This document shows, in pieces, positions 26,001-38,700 of a stretch of 64,000 nt of DNA; within the stretch, counting starts at the first letter, position 1, and each line of letters starts with the position of its first letter. The position numbers were made by a program, and so were the translations under genes. The stretch covers positions 913,146 to 977,145 of the forward strand of contig BDSI01000020.1 of assembly GCA_003117195.1 (NCBI GenBank), given 5' to 3'. Origin of the DNA: Eudorina sp. 2006-703-Eu-15. Lineage: Eukaryota > Chlorophyta > Chlorophyceae > Chlamydomonadales > Volvocaceae. A model generated the notes under the pieces. The model did not search any database. It saw only the letters and a list, made by a program, of their open reading frames with translations, and was not told the DNA's origin.

Positions 26001-29000
26001 GTGGCGCTGTGTGGACCTCTGGTTGGGTGTTGGTAGGTTGCAGTATTGACGGACCAAACCCGGAAACCAGCCATCCGTGTTCAGCAAGGGGGTCAACCAG
26101 GGTCAACCCGCAGCCGGGGTGATCTTCCAGGCCCCTGGCCGCCGGCTCGTCGCCCTCACATGGCCCCCTTCGCCCTGGCCCCCAGATCCCTCTGGGCAAG
26201 TTCATCATCACCAAGCAGCTCACCAAGCGGCCCGAGGACTACCCGGACGCCAAGAACCAGCCGCATGTGCAGGTGGCGCTGCGGAGGAGGGCGGGGGGCA
26301 AGCGAGACGGAGTGCTGCCGGTGAGGGGCTTGGGGAGAGGGACAAGCCCAGACGGGTAGTGTGTCTGTGTTAAAATAAACCGGGTAGTGTGTCTGTGTGT
26401 GTGTGTGAGTATTTTGAGTGTTTTTGTGTCTAGGGTTTGAATCAAGTGGGCTCCAGCGACGTCTGGCTGTTAGCTTCAATCGCTTGCATGAGCAGATTTG
26501 GCCAGTAACGGGGCGGTGATGCGAGGGGGTTGTGGCAGTGGCGGCGGGGATGGCTTGGGTGGTGGGCGGATGAGATTGCGGGACGGCGATGCCAGGCTGG
26601 AGATCTCCAGGGATGCGCCGCATCATAACGAGGCGGTACAGATCTGGAAAAGGAAATCTCCGTACTGGCTCATATGGCAGGGACACGGGAAGGATGTCTT
26701 AGGAGGTTACCCAGAGCTCAGCCACCACACTGCCGCGCCCCACCGACGCCCGCACGGCAGCTCGCCGCACCTCCATATAGGCCGCCGTCCCTCTCTAGGG
26801 TCACAAGCTGTTGCCGACCCCAGCTCCCGCAAGCACTGTGTCCCCCCTGCGACCTACACTCTCACCACCTACACACGCACATACGTGCATCCTGCAGTCG
26901 TCAGTCGCACCTCACCACACAGCACCTCTCCGAGGAGGTCCATGAAACCGCATGGACGGACTGCAACCGCATGGACGGACTGCAGCCCAGTCCGCCCATG
27001 AACATGGTGTCATACACGTAGTGCTAACGCGCAGCCACCTGTGACGGCGCGCGTGTGGTAGGGCGAAACAGTGCCGTACATCATCTGCGTGGAGCGACCT
27101 AAAGAGGCGTCCGCGGAGGGCGCGGCGGAGGGGGCAGCTACCGGGGCCGGCTGCAGCGGCAGCCTGGCTGAGCGGGCCCGCCACCCCGAGGAGCTGCGAG
27201 AGAACCCCTCACTGGCGGTGGACGTCGAGTACTACCTGGCGCAGCAGGTGGGGGATACCAAGGTGGTGATGGAAGGATCGATGTTCCACTTGTCGTCGCC
27301 CCTTTCCTCTGCCTGCCCGATACCAGGAAGTGATGTACTGCTCAGCGCAAGGGCCTTTTGTGTCTCAAATGCATCTTGTCTCCTTTCAGCATCAGCACTA
27401 TCTTGAGCCCACGTGCATGCCCCCCAGAATCACCGGCACCTCCCCACCTCCCCACCCTGCACCTAATTACTCTGACAGACTAACCCTCCTCCTCCCATCC
27501 CTGCTCCCCCCTCAGGTGCATCCGGTGGTGTCCCGCCTGGTGAGCCCCATTGAGGGCACCGATGCGGCCCACATCGCGGACTGCCTCGGCCTTGACCCAG
27601 CCAGGTAGGAGGGGTAGCGTGGGGGCATCCTGGCGCAGCAGACGTTGAGACGGGGTGGAGGAACGCACGGAATGGTGATGTGGGTGACCGTGTGCATGGG
27701 GGGTCGGCGTGGGCATGTAGAGCTTGCTGCCAGGGCCCTTGCGTTGGTGGAGATACACACGCCCAACTGCGCGTATCAAGACGTTCGGCCCTGTCCCTGG
27801 AGCTAGCTCCTTAGGGGATGCCCTGGTTGAGGAGAGGGACGCGCCCCGACCTCCCAGTGGTTGATGGGGGCATGCGCGGCCCCTCCCTCTACCGTTTCTT
27901 GATACCCTCGCTCCCACGTGATGAAATCCTGAGATTGATGACAATTATGATATAATGGTGGCGGTGGCTGGGTTGGTGGCGGTGACGCAGGTACCGCGGG
28001 CAGACAGGCGGTGCGCCAGGAGGCGCGGTGTACGACGACGAGGACGGGGGCATTATGGTGGGCTCCTCCGCGGGCACCCTCATGGACCAGGACGAAAACT
28101 TCCGGGTGAGCTGTCCGCCTCTGTCCCCCTTTGCCTTAATCGCCCGGGGAAGGGGCAGACAGGCCGCCACTGGTTGCGGAACGGTGGAGCAGGAACAGAC
28201 GACAGCAGGAGGCGGGCAACGGCTCTAGAGGGTTTGCAGGGATTGGCTTGATCGTCGCAGGCTCTACGGCGCCGTCTGACCGATCTCCGCTCTCGGCGCT
28301 GCCAACCACCCTCAATCTCCCTTGGGCCGCCTCTGGTTCCCCCTCGCCGCAGTCTTGCGCGCCGCTGCTGCTGACCAGCCCCAACGGCAGCTCCTTCCCG
28401 CTGCGGGGTGTGGACGAGGTGCTCCGGGGGGCGGTGGAGCCCGACCACCTGCTCACACCGCCGGACGCACTGGGGGACGACTCGGCCCGGCTGGGGGCCG
28501 CGGCGCTGGTCAACCAGGTGAGCTGGTCTGGGGCTGGACTGGGGCTGGGCCTGGGTAGGATTTCTTGATAAGGCGACACATATTGGATAGTCTGGATGGG
28601 CTCGTAAGTTTGTACAGATTTGCAGGTCAGGGAGGCTGCGGGGCTGCGTTGCGGCAGTCTCAGCAGGGCTGACAGCGCCAGGGAATGGAGGTGGACGTCG
28701 TTCGCGCAGGACAGCACCGGCTGCAGGCGGTGGGCCCACGGGGTGTAAAAGGGGGACACCCGGAGGCAGCCATTGAGCGGCGGTCAAGGGGCAGTGTAAA
28801 CGAGTCCGGTGCTGAGGGGGCTTCCCTGGAGGACTGCTGCTGGCGGCCGACCGGAGGGCATGGGTCCCTTCGACACCAGATTGTGGGCGGCAGTGAGGCG
28901 TTCGCCGGCGAGCCAGACATGGGAGCTTCGTATATTGCCGAATCCTAACCACTACCTGGGATTCTTGAAGTGCTGAGACCAAACCGATGTGACCTTCCAA

Positions 29001-30418
29001 TACATGTGTGTTACCGACCGCACTGAGATCCATCCATCGGCGGTGGTGCCTCAGGTCCTGCTGCGCTCTCGGGAGGCTGTAGCTCGTTACTACGACGGGG
29101 TGCTACGGCCGGATGATGAGACGGCGGAGGTGCCCGGCGGCTGCCGGGCTGCGGTGCTGCGGTTGCCGGGGGCGGCCGGGGCGGAGGACGGACCCACGGG
29201 TCCGGACCGTTGCGCGCATCCGGACCCCTCTCGCTCCGGCGTGCTGCTGCGACGGGCGATGAGCGAGAAGGACCTCTACCTGCAGGTGCGTACCGGGTGT
29301 GTCTGTCTGTCTTTCGGACATCGGCGGTGAATGCGTTCTGACTGCGTGTGTGGCAGGGCGATGTGGGGTCGAGGTTTGGGCCAGGCCTGCCCCTAGACCA
29401 CTGCGTGCAACTGCACAGCGACCCAGCGTGTTCACGATCCTCCGAAGGCCGCCTTCACGTTGCTTGACACGTAGCCTTCACCACCCTCAGCAGGGCCATG
29501 TGCGCCTCCCGTTCCCGCCCCCCTTCCCGCAACCCGTCTCCGGGGTTACCTCGCCGCACCCGCTGCCCCTCCCGCAGCTGTGCCACTACTACCGGCTGGT
29601 GCACGTGGAGGGGGCTGTACGGCGGCATTACTGCCGGCTCAAAGCCTCCGACCCCAAGTCCCAGGTCACTATGGAGGACGTCCGAGCGATGGTGGGTGCG
29701 ATCCTGCCATGGGGCCGCGAATGCGGCCGCATGGAGTTAAGGCTGCCAGCCATGTCGTCATTTTTGTGTAGTACGGCAGTAGCTTCTCTGACCCATGGGA
29801 CTGGACGGGAATCATTTGCAGAGGCGGGAGCGCGGCAGGCCTTCCAGACCAGGACACGGCCACGAGCCATCGCCGCTTATCCCGGCGCGTACCAGTTGTT
29901 CGAGCTCTCGCGTCGTCGTGTGTGGCAGCGTTGGTGATGTCGTGTCATGTCTACCTCACGCCTCATTGGCTGGCTCCTGGCTGTAGAAATACTCGCCGTC
30001 GATGCTTTGCCCGCTCCCGGTGCCGGGGTGCCCCCTCCCCCCCTCCCTCTGCCAGCAGCGCAGTTTGAAAATGTCTACCAATTTCCCATATTCCCTCCCT
30101 CCCACTCACGCCCAACCGCGCACACCCAACCGCCCACAGATCCCGGAGTCCCTGAGCCGCACTCTGGGCGCCGCTGCAGAGGCCGTGGACTCCCTCCGCC
30201 GCCGCAGCCACTGGCACTGGGTGGACCTGGGCCGCCTGTTTGAATGCCTGGAGGGGGCCGCGCCGCAGCAGAACCAGACGAAGCCGCCGGAGAAGAAGAA
30301 GCGGGCGGCGGGGGCCGCGGCGGCGGCTCCGGAACCACTGCGCCACGGCGCCCCCGTTGGCGGGAACCTGGGCCCGGGGGTCATCAACCTCAGCTCAATC
30401 CGGGGCATTGCGGTGTGA
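14093..30418 (+). CDS. POLA1: DNA polymerase alpha catalytic subunit
   Basis: Thirty-two exons join in phase to 1,732 codons. Their starts are 14093, 14519, 14886, 15449, 15804, 16369, 16986, 17552, 18399, 19109, 19462, 19881, 20440, 20961, 21605, 22103, 22353, 22997, 23321, 23919, 24506, 24921, 25217, 25720, 26186, 27062, 27516, 27991, 28353, 29055, 29578 and 30140. The enzyme extends RNA-DNA primers in the nuclear primase complex. The N-terminus has the family signature ([19 protein letters not shown], residues about 57-75) and a long Ala/Gly-rich linker. The exonuclease-like domain retains VGHN (about 773) but, as in the family, should be inactive. Polymerase motifs are intact: [12 protein letters not shown] (1036-1046), [10 protein letters not shown] (1117-1125) and C YGDTDSI (1168-1174). 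The C-terminal region keeps family spacing but lacks most zinc-ligand cysteines. It is about 270 residues longer than the human protein, mostly in the N-terminal half. Exons 4 and 5 are the least certain. Confidence 0.93.
20586..20735. repeat. Purine-rich minisatellite in POLA1 intron 13
   Basis: About eight imperfect copies of an 18-bp unit (consensus GGCAAAGGAGCAGGAGTG) lie within the intron that follows exon 13 (ends 20569). The plus strand is almost pure purine with scattered pyrimidines. The unit has no coding continuity with the exons. Confidence 0.75.
21195..21305. repeat. Perfect 51-bp inverted repeat in POLA1 intron 14
   Basis: The left arm 21195-21245 and right arm 21255-21305 are perfect reverse complements, separated by the 9-nt loop ACACAGTTC. 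The loop sequence extended by TG occurs again directly after the right arm (21306-21316). A further 11-12 bp inverted match (GAAAGGGTTGGT near 21171 and its complement near 21380) brackets the structure. Either strand would form a very stable hairpin. The intron runs 21083-21604. Confidence 0.9.
23703..23770 (+). repeat. 34-bp tandem duplication in POLA1 intron 19
   Basis: Two identical 34-bp units, each beginning CCTGTCTCATTCTTTCCAGC, sit side by side. Each contains a pyrimidine tract followed by CAG that resembles a splice acceptor, but the true acceptor used for exon 20 is at 23918. Confidence 0.8.
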
Positions 30419-31306
30419 TGGGTTGGAAGTGGGCTTTTCATGACATGCTTGTGAGGGCTCGCAGGTGGAGGTTGCTGTGCTGAGTCGGGCAGTGAATGGG
30501 AGGGGGTTCTGTAGCGGTAGCTGGGGGAAGGGGAGCTTCAAGCCGGTCCTGACACCCGCGAATGTCTCGAAAGCGAGGAATGCGGGCCGCCTATCCATAT
30601 CGCGACCTCATTAGTACCGCAGCAGGCTGCACCGCATCCAGAAACAGCGGCACCGGCGCGCAGTGCTCCGCGGGGTCTCCTCAAGATATCAGTAAGAATG
30701 TTGCTTTTGCAGTTGTCAGCGGGTGACGAAATGTTTACAGGGACGGCGTAGGGAGGTGGACCAGACGGGTACGGGCCTGGGAGCCGTAGCAAGAAGCCAG
30801 AGGACAATGCCGGGTGCTCCATGGTAGCCGCACACAGAACAATGAAGAGCACACGCACACCGAAAATACCGTTACGCACCGTCGTCGGAACTGACTTTTA
30901 TCGTTTCATCCGAGCGGTGCAGCAGAGTCGGACTATGGGCGCTGCACGCCCCGTGTGCAGGAGCGGATCACTGATATGCCCGTGTGCTCGTGCATTTGCG
31001 CCTGGGGGCAACGTGCACGGAGGGTAAGGGGCTGCACACCCGGTGACTGCAGGAACCTGTTTGGAAGACGCTCATCAGAACGCGTGAAGCTGACGGACTG
31101 GGTAAGGATGGCGCCGTGTGTCAAGGGGTAGGGCGGGGTTTCTCCCACCTCTTCCCAGTTCCCGCGGTGATGACGTTACGAGCTATGGTTACGGTTGACA
31201 TGTTTCCATATTCCAGGACCTGAGATGCGCACCGTACTCCTCGGAACGCGATGTCGATGTCAAGCGTGATTCGGCGAAATCTCGCATTCATCTCATAAGC
31301 AAACCT

Positions 31307-31311
31307 TGTAA
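31307..31311 (+). promoter_or_regulatory. Candidate polyadenylation signal TGTAA for POLA1
   Basis: TGTAA is the usual volvocine polyadenylation element. This is the first plus-strand occurrence found after the POLA1 stop, 889 nt downstream, which is within the long 3' untranslated regions usual for this group. Position alone supports it. Confidence 0.35.
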
Positions 31312-31677
31312 CGGTTACAGTAACCAAACCACCCGTTGTCGGGGATGACCGACCGAGGAAAGTCTGGATGCTCGTGCATCAGACCTGCGGTACTCGCACG
31401 GCATCAACCGGGAGAGACACGCGCTGCCGCGCCCGTTGGTACTGCCTCAGCAGCAGCTGTCCATTGTGTCCGAGCACCGAACAGTCCGCTGAAGTGAATG
31501 TGGCAGGGTGGCACAGAACTCTCTCAGCGCCCTGGCTCATGAGCAAGGTCATAGCCCACCGCGTACCTCGCCCAGCCAACCACGCCACGAGCGCATCCCG
31601 CCTCGAGGTGCCGCATGCAGGTCGGGGCATGCGCTCCTGCCCCATCGATAACGGAACGAACAAGCCCCCACCCTCAG

Positions 31678-31682
31678 TTACA
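31678..31682 (-). promoter_or_regulatory. Candidate polyadenylation signal TGTAA, minus strand
   Basis: On the minus strand TGTAA lies about 210 nt beyond the stop at 31893. It would end the transcript of the possible Gly-rich secreted protein, convergent with POLA1 and without overlapping its proposed end. Confidence 0.3.
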
Positions 31683-31892
31683 TGCGTCTCTCCTATCTGC
31701 GCGCCGCAACACCGCCAACGCGCCACGCCCATGCATTGTGTATCGACGGGGCGAGTACCCTCCTGGGGTGCAAACGTGCATTGTCCACAATCCGACGGTG
31801 CCGTCCCCCATCCGGTCCGCTCGGGCACTGCAATGCAGCATGCTGCGCTGACTGCCACTTCCGCCAGTGCGTCGTTGTCATCAGCTGACTAA

Positions 31893-33429
31893 TTAACCGC
31901 CGGTGCCCGTCGGCACAGCGGCACCGCCCAGGCCTTGACCGATGCCGCCGCCGCCGAGGAAGCCCCCGCCGAGAAAGCCGCCGCCGCCAATCGGCCCGAC
32001 AGGTAGGATGGGAGGCGTGAAGCCACCACCACCGCCACCAGCCGGTGCACCGCCCGCCTCGGGGGCGCCTCCCGGACCATTCTCCGCGGTCTCAACGGAC
32101 CACTTCACCCTGCGGCGGCGCGTCAAGTCAAGAGCTGATGTAAGCCGTAGCAGCCGCGGTGTTGCGGTGACGTGGGTGCTGTACCGCGGCGTATTGAACG
32201 ACGCTTTGTCGCTGGGGTCTCTACGAGGACGGACCCTGTACTCCTCCTCCCGACCAGATTTTGGGGGCCACACAGGACGCGTCTGCTGCCAGCAGTGTAC
32301 AACGTGCCTCGCCGTTCTCACCACGATGTCGCCCACCATGATGAGACTCCCCGTGACACGTTGAGTGAGTCACGCAGGGTGCGGCCGGCGCCTCCGACGG
32401 ATGGGATCATGCGACTGATTTCTTTCCGCCTGCCTATGTAGGATGGGCCGCAAAGCAACTCGTGCCGCGTGTATGTCGTTACGTGCACCTCTGCACACTG
32501 CGTCCGCGTATTGCAATGTGATCCATGCACGGTGCGCCGCTCCGCCTCACCTTCCGTTGAAACTGCGTGTCATGGAGCAGGCAACGAATCGCGACACGCA
32601 GATGGGGGTGAACCCCGGGGGCGGCAGCAGCTGCAGCAGCCGCCTCAGACGCAGCAGCGCACCGCCCAGCAGCGGCGCATGGCTAGGCTCGGAAGGCCCT
32701 GCGCGGGGTAGGGGACAAATGGACAGACAGTGAGGCAGAAAATGAGTGTCAAGCGGATGTCGCATACAAATAATTAATGATGTTACAGTGGACCCTGCGG
32801 GTCATCGGTCACATTGGTAGTGCTACGTTGATGGCCCCCCTGATGGTTCCGATTTTACGGTTTTACTGCGGCCTAGGGACCCTACGTAAACCCCCCTCTA
32901 CCGTACATCAACGATTACCGTCCTTCGGTTACCGCACTGAGCTGGTCTGTGGGGCAGACGGGCGCGGCCTCGCCGGCGATTGCTGAGGATGGGGTCCATC
33001 TCAGATCATGCGCAAATTGATCAGTGAGAAATGAGTCACCTCCAATCCTAGTGTATGCCTGGATTGGGCGCTGACCATCCGCGCCATCTTTCTGTGGGCC
33101 TCACACACCAAAGCATGTTGCTACTTGCCAGCGGGCTGCCGAAATGCTTGCTTATTCATTGGGGCGTTGGCTCTACCCTACAACAGCGCCCAGCGGAACT
33201 GTGCTCCCCGGGGGGAGCCACGCAAGGCGGCGCAACACGCAAGGTGCACATGTGAGTGCAGCGATTTGACTGCGGCTGTGCCTACTGCCCCAGTGCCCCT
33301 GGACCTACCGTCGGATGGGATGACACGCGCTTGTGCGACCCCTGACAGCCTGGCGGCCACCAGGGCCGTCATCACGAGTGCAGCTGTGGCCAACCTCCGC
33401 CGGGACCGCGCCTCACGCGACGTCCTCAT
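31893..33429 (-). CDS. Possible small secreted Gly-rich protein (incomplete model)
   Basis: A minus-strand ATG at 33429 opens a peptide with a textbook signal sequence: basic start (MRTSREARSRRR), hydrophobic core (LATAALVMTALVAARL) and an Ala-x-Ala cleavage site (VAQA). A strong GTAGGT donor follows at about 33313. About 1 kb further on, a frame ending at 31893 (from about 32250) carries Gly/Pro/Phe repeats (GGGGFLGGGFLGGGGIGQGL), as in wall or matrix proteins, and is followed by a TGTAA. I could not establish the intervening exons, so joining the two ends into one gene is inference. They could belong to separate genes or be chance frames. Confidence 0.3.
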
Positions 33430-35790
33430 GATGCCTGCTACTGCTTTGGGGTTGGGAACACCTCACCGCTGCAGGCGCCCTCGGGTGGCGGGGCAGGGGT
33501 AGGGTCTTCAGGAGATGCCCGAGTCCTGAATCAGGCGCGGCCTTCACCTGCAGGATGGTCGCGGGAATCACGTAACTAACTAGTGGCTGCTCCTTTGGCT
33601 GCCAGGTCAGGGCGAACCGCGAACCGCGTCCGTCCGCGTCCGTCCGCGTTGAATGATCGACTATGGTAAACCGCGCGGCAAGCCGGGATGCACTGGTCAG
33701 GCAGGATACCACTGGTTATCAACGCGTGCGCGCTTGACAGGTCGGTTGGGTGTGACGAGCACGTACATCGCCCTTTGAACTGTCAATCTATACATCGTTG
33801 GAGCGGGCTTCCGGGTATCCAACGACGTGTCTCATCTGATTCATATGTTTTGTCAGTCTGCTCAAATTTGAGTGAGTTACCCTCGGCACTGATGACACGC
33901 CGCGCTCGTCGCAACGCAGTACGGTACCCGACCTCGCAGTAGAGGACGCGTGCGGCGGCAAGACGCACGCAACTCGCGAGGTAACAAAATTCCTGACCCT
34001 CTACTTTGCATTATGTGGAATATAAACGTACACCTACTCCGACGCTGCGTGGGTCATCGTGCTGTTCTGCGGTAACATTAAGGCAACTAACGCACCAAGG
34101 CTGCACCCTGCCGGGCCTTTTCTCATTACTCGTTCGTCAGGCGTGCCACATCCCCTGTTGACAGGGGACCACGCAACTGCGCGCTTGCTTGGGGGAGAGG
34201 GGCACCTGACACCATCGCTGCCGTTGCCATCAGCCCTGGTGCGTGGGTGCACCATCTCACGACACACATGAGTGATGAGTGAATGAATGAATGAACGTTA
34301 CATCGGACCCCGAAGAGGGATCAACGGTGTATGATTGATGTAAAGATTCTGATAAGGACAAACTGGATACGAGGACACCCGCGTACCTGAGCAGCGGAGT
34401 GAATAGCACTGCGTCTACAACTGCCAGACTAATGCGAACAACCCGACCAGATACGTCCGACTGACCATACGAAGCATCTCACATAACACACGTACATCAC
34501 GTTACAGCACGCTTCATCCCAGAAACCTGGTCAAACACATCTCCCCCGTGAGCACATCTCGACACTGAGGGTACCATTTCACACACATCCGAGGAAGCGC
34601 GGCGACCGAAATGCTCGGCACCACGACTGCCGCTGCACCGTTTGCATCGTTAGCTTTCACCTCTGGCAGAACGAGGCGGGACGGAAACCAGCAGGTACGC
34701 AATCGCGCGCGTGATGTAACACCAGCAGACTTTCCGGACCCTTTCCCCATTGTGTCCAGTCCCTGCACGAAAAAATAGGCGACCTAAAATTGGCTAATAT
34801 CGCCACGCACTACTACCCTTTTTCGCTTTCGTGTCTCGAAATCTTCCGGCAACCGGGGAAGCTGTCCGAACACGCCCCGACCACATCAAGCAACAACAAG
34901 CATAAACCTGGTTGGCTGGCCGGCCAACTTGGGGTGGACGCGCCTGCCCGACAGCCTACGCCATTTGGGTCGCACCCAGAGGAGGCGCACTGCAAGTCCT
35001 AGAGAAGAATCGCACAAGCTTTGCGCGGTGGCCCAGTTTCCCGTACTCCGCTGCACACACAGGAACAGTTGGGAGGGAGCGCTCCGCTCCGGGCGCCTCG
35101 CCCGACATGGCCACCGCGTCCGATCACAATTCATCACCCCGGCTAGCCCGTTTCGGATCTTCCTGGAAGCTCTCCCCTCCATCCGACCCACGCGGATGCC
35201 ATCGCGCACCGCAGCACACGTTGCGGGTCCGACACGCACAAGCAGCCCACCGCACCGCACCTGTACCTGCTCTTGCTCCCAACCCCACATGCTAACCCAA
35301 CATTCTGCCGGTCCAAACTGCGCTTCACACAGGCCTCCTTCCGGCTCAGCCATCAGCCAGATATCCTTTGGGAATGTGAGCCGATCCAGCTACAGCCTGT
35401 AATCCGGGACATGCGAGAACATGGGGCAGCGGCAGGGCCAGACCGGCAGGTGTCCACAGGTTCACGCAGGTACCCCCGCTCGGGCTGACGGTCCTCGCAA
35501 AGTAAATGCGACCCTGCGGCGGTCCACAGCTCAGGACGCAATCTGCGCGTCTCTGACAACCACGACCTCACGCCCCGGCAGGGCTCCGAAATGTCAGATG
35601 ACGTGCCTTGGCGTCTTGTAGTGCAAGTGCGAAACGTACGGCTCGCGGTACCGTCTTGCTGCCAGCAAGCGAGCGACCCCTCGAATCAGCCGGTCGGTCC
35701 GCGTTTCAGGCCACCCGGGTGACCACCCCGGTGGTCCTTGGGCCACTGGCAAGGCCCGGGTTGACGCCCAGGCAGCGGCTTGGGTGCTGC
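33430..35790. other. Intergenic region upstream of the IDH 3' end
   Basis: Apart from a 5'-truncated retroposon at 34273-34331 and a short CGTCCG repeat near 33627-33650, nothing recognisable was seen. The open frames of 60-150 codons here overlap each other on both strands and show no motif. Confidence 0.5.
34273..34331 (-). mobile_element. Short retroposon with TGTAA and (ATTC)n tail, truncated copy
   Basis: On the minus strand, ACACCGTTGATCCC leads through a TGTAACG to four TTCA/ATTC units. This matches the last about 60 bases of the elements at 13363-13494 and 57586-57450. Loss of the 5' part with retention of the tail is what target-primed reverse transcription produces. Confidence 0.55.
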
Positions 35791-38700
35791 TTACTTGCTG
35801 GCAGCCGCCCGCTTGCGTGCGAACGTCTCAGCGATGGCGTCCATGAACGGCTCCGTGTTCAGGTACTGGTCGGGGGTGACCTTGCTGGTGCCGTGCACGC
35901 AGACGGCCAAGTCCTTGGTCATATTGCCCGCCTCGATCGTCTCAACCACCGCGGCCTCCAGATCCTGGTGGTATGGGGGGCAGGCGCGCAGGGGAGTGAG
36001 AGGGGAAGGAGCGAGATGCAGGCCCGCGCGAATTTCAGCAAGGCGCGAGCTGGGGGCGGTGGGGGTTTAAACGGGATGGATAAGACGGGCGAAAGGAATC
36101 AGCAGCGCGAAGGGCGCAAGGACGGCGGCTCAGCGGGTGCTGATGGGACAGCGGGTAGGCCGCGCAATACCCTCGAAATACAGGACAGGCGGCCCCACAG
36201 TTGCCGGTGCGCACCGGCACCGGACTCAACCCCCAGCCCTGACGGCCTGGCTCCTGTGTGATGTGCAGCTCCAGCGGCGGCTTACAGTGGGCTGCCTCAG
36301 CATCGTCAACCGAGCTACTCACATGCAGCATCCGGGCTACCCAAGGACACAGCGACCAGCCCGCTGGCATCCACCAACGTTGCACTGGCAGGGGCACGCG
36401 CATAAAGGTAACAATGAGCTGCGGTGCGCCGCCCGCTCACGCAGCATGCAAGCCCTCAAGCCCAGAGCCCTTCCCTTCCTGGAGCGCAACCGCCTCCTGT
36501 CCGCCTCCGAAGGGCGATAACTTCCCCCCTACACAAACACACACACACACACACAAACGCACAAACGCGCTGCCCGCCTCACGTTGCACCACTGGATGAG
36601 CTCCTGGTTGCCGTCCAGCTTCCCCCGGTGCGCCAGACCGCGGGTCCAAGCGAAGATGGACGCCACCGGGTTGGTGCTGGTGGGCTTGCCTTTCTGGAAC
36701 TCACGCCAGTGGCGGGTGACAGTGCCTGGCGCCGCAACCGACAAGGGCGGGACGGGCACCGGGGACCGAAGTGAGGGGACCGCCGAGTAGTTTGTGGGTG
36801 GACAGCGCGGGGCCGCAAAGTGCCCGGAAAAGCATGGTCAACTCAGCGGAGGCGGTTGCAGCCCTTTGCCATCTTGACACGACCACGAGTCATCGCGCTT
36901 GCCAGACCGCCAGAACACGCCAGAACCGCCAGAACCGCCTTGCAGACTCAGTTCTCTCGGGCGCGCCTCCCATGCCGACGCCACTCGACCCGGCCCTCGT
37001 CCGTTACACCGACAGACCACCCACCCACCGTGCGCCGCCTCCGCCTCCACCGTCTTGCCGTCCGGGGTGACGAGGACACTGGTCATGAGGCCCAGGGAGC
37101 CGTAGCCCTGAGCCACGATGTCCGACTGCACGTCACCGTCGTAATTCTTGCACGCCCACACGAAGCCGCCATTTGACTTGAGCGCCTGCGATTGGTGGTG
37201 ATGGGTGGCGGCGGCAAGCCGGTGGTGATTATAGAATCGTGCGACGGAGGAAGTGGCAGGGCGTAAGTTGATAGGCTGCCCCGAAATGCGGTGGATAGCA
37301 GTGCCAGAGGCTGGAAAGCTCCCGGAATGGGCTGCACGCAACAACAGAAATGCACGTGGAGTCATGCAACCCTGCGATTCTAGGAGACCAGAGCGTTGTG
37401 GCTGCGACCCAGATCACATATACACGTCATCACGTGTACAGATCTCGAGATTCGACGTGTGAATTTTACAAGCGACCACACACAGACTGCCACGCTAGTA
37501 CTGCAGAAACACTCACTTTTAAGCCACGACGCGTATCGTACTAAGTCCATTCAGTACACACCGGATGAGCATTCACCCCGTTGTCCGTCCCAATGACCCA
37601 CGGGTCTGCGGGAGTGTGCCGCCTCACCTGTGCGACCATGTCGTCAATCAGTCGGTGCTCGTACCAGATGCCCAACTCCTCGTACTGCTTTTTGTACTGC
37701 GCCTCGTAGATCTCCGCAAAGATCTGCAAGAACCTGGGGACAACAAGGGCAGCAGCGGCAGCCGGGGGAGCACCGCCACCCACGTGACTCCGGGTGTCTA
37801 TAGGTTGCCTTACCTTGCATGCCTCTACGAGCGGCAGCACCAGCCGTACCCCAACCATGCACGCACAGGCGACGTTCCCCTCCCTCCCTGGGTCGAACCC
37901 CACACTCGGCGTCAAGAGCGCTGTCATGCCGCGTTACTGGCTCGTCGGCTATCATGGAAGTAACGCACCAACACTGGTGTTGGTGCGGTACGGCTGTGAT
38001 AGCCGACGAGCCAGTACCGCGGCATGACAGCATGATCGACCCCACATGACTGGTGTGCACACTGCCCACTTGGATGCACCTTCGTATGGCGTCTCAACAT
38101 GCGGCGTCGTGATTCGTACAATCCAAATGCACACAACACACACACACACACATACACACACGAGAAGGGCCACCGCACCTGCCATCGTACGCCTTGAGGA
38201 TCGTGTTCTTAGTGGAAAGGTACAGCGGCCACTTCTTCTGGAGGGCGTACTCGAAGCACGAGTACCCGAAACCGCGAATCGACTCCTCCGTGTTGTACAT
38301 GCCCATGGCGACACCCGCGCCCTGCAGGCAGAGTCGGGGACACGTGCCGGGAGGAACCGAGCAGCTCAGCAGGGGCGGGCAGTTGTTGTTTCGAAACCAG
38401 TCCGCCAACGGAAACCCACAATAGTGATGTTGCGACTGAGCTGTCAGAGCGACACGCAACGCTGCGAGCATGCCCCTCTCGCCTATCAAGACCGGGGCAT
38501 GCATTTGGGTCCTCAGGCCCTCTTCACCGCGGGGTAGTCCTCAATTGCCGTGCGGAGTTGTGCTCTCCGCGTGGCTTGCCACATGCTGGGGTACTCGATG
38601 GATTTTATTTAGGACGATTTTGAGCCTGCCATCCAGTATGGCTTGAATCCCTCGCCACAACATCTGGTGCGGTGCCCCGACACTTGATGTGGCCGAGCAC

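Larger units (their letters stand above)
30419..31892. other. Intergenic: POLA1 3' region and following spacer
   Basis: No gene is supported. The first 890 bases are probably the POLA1 3' untranslated region, up to the TGTAA near 31307. Open frames in the last 500 bases on the minus strand show no motif or codon pattern typical of the flanking genes. They are more likely the 3' untranslated region of the weak minus-strand gene upstream. Confidence 0.4.

Noticed and set aside
31379..31858. Minus-strand 159-codon frame after the possible Gly-rich gene
   Set aside because: No motif and no repeat. Its position fits the 3' untranslated region of the upstream frame.
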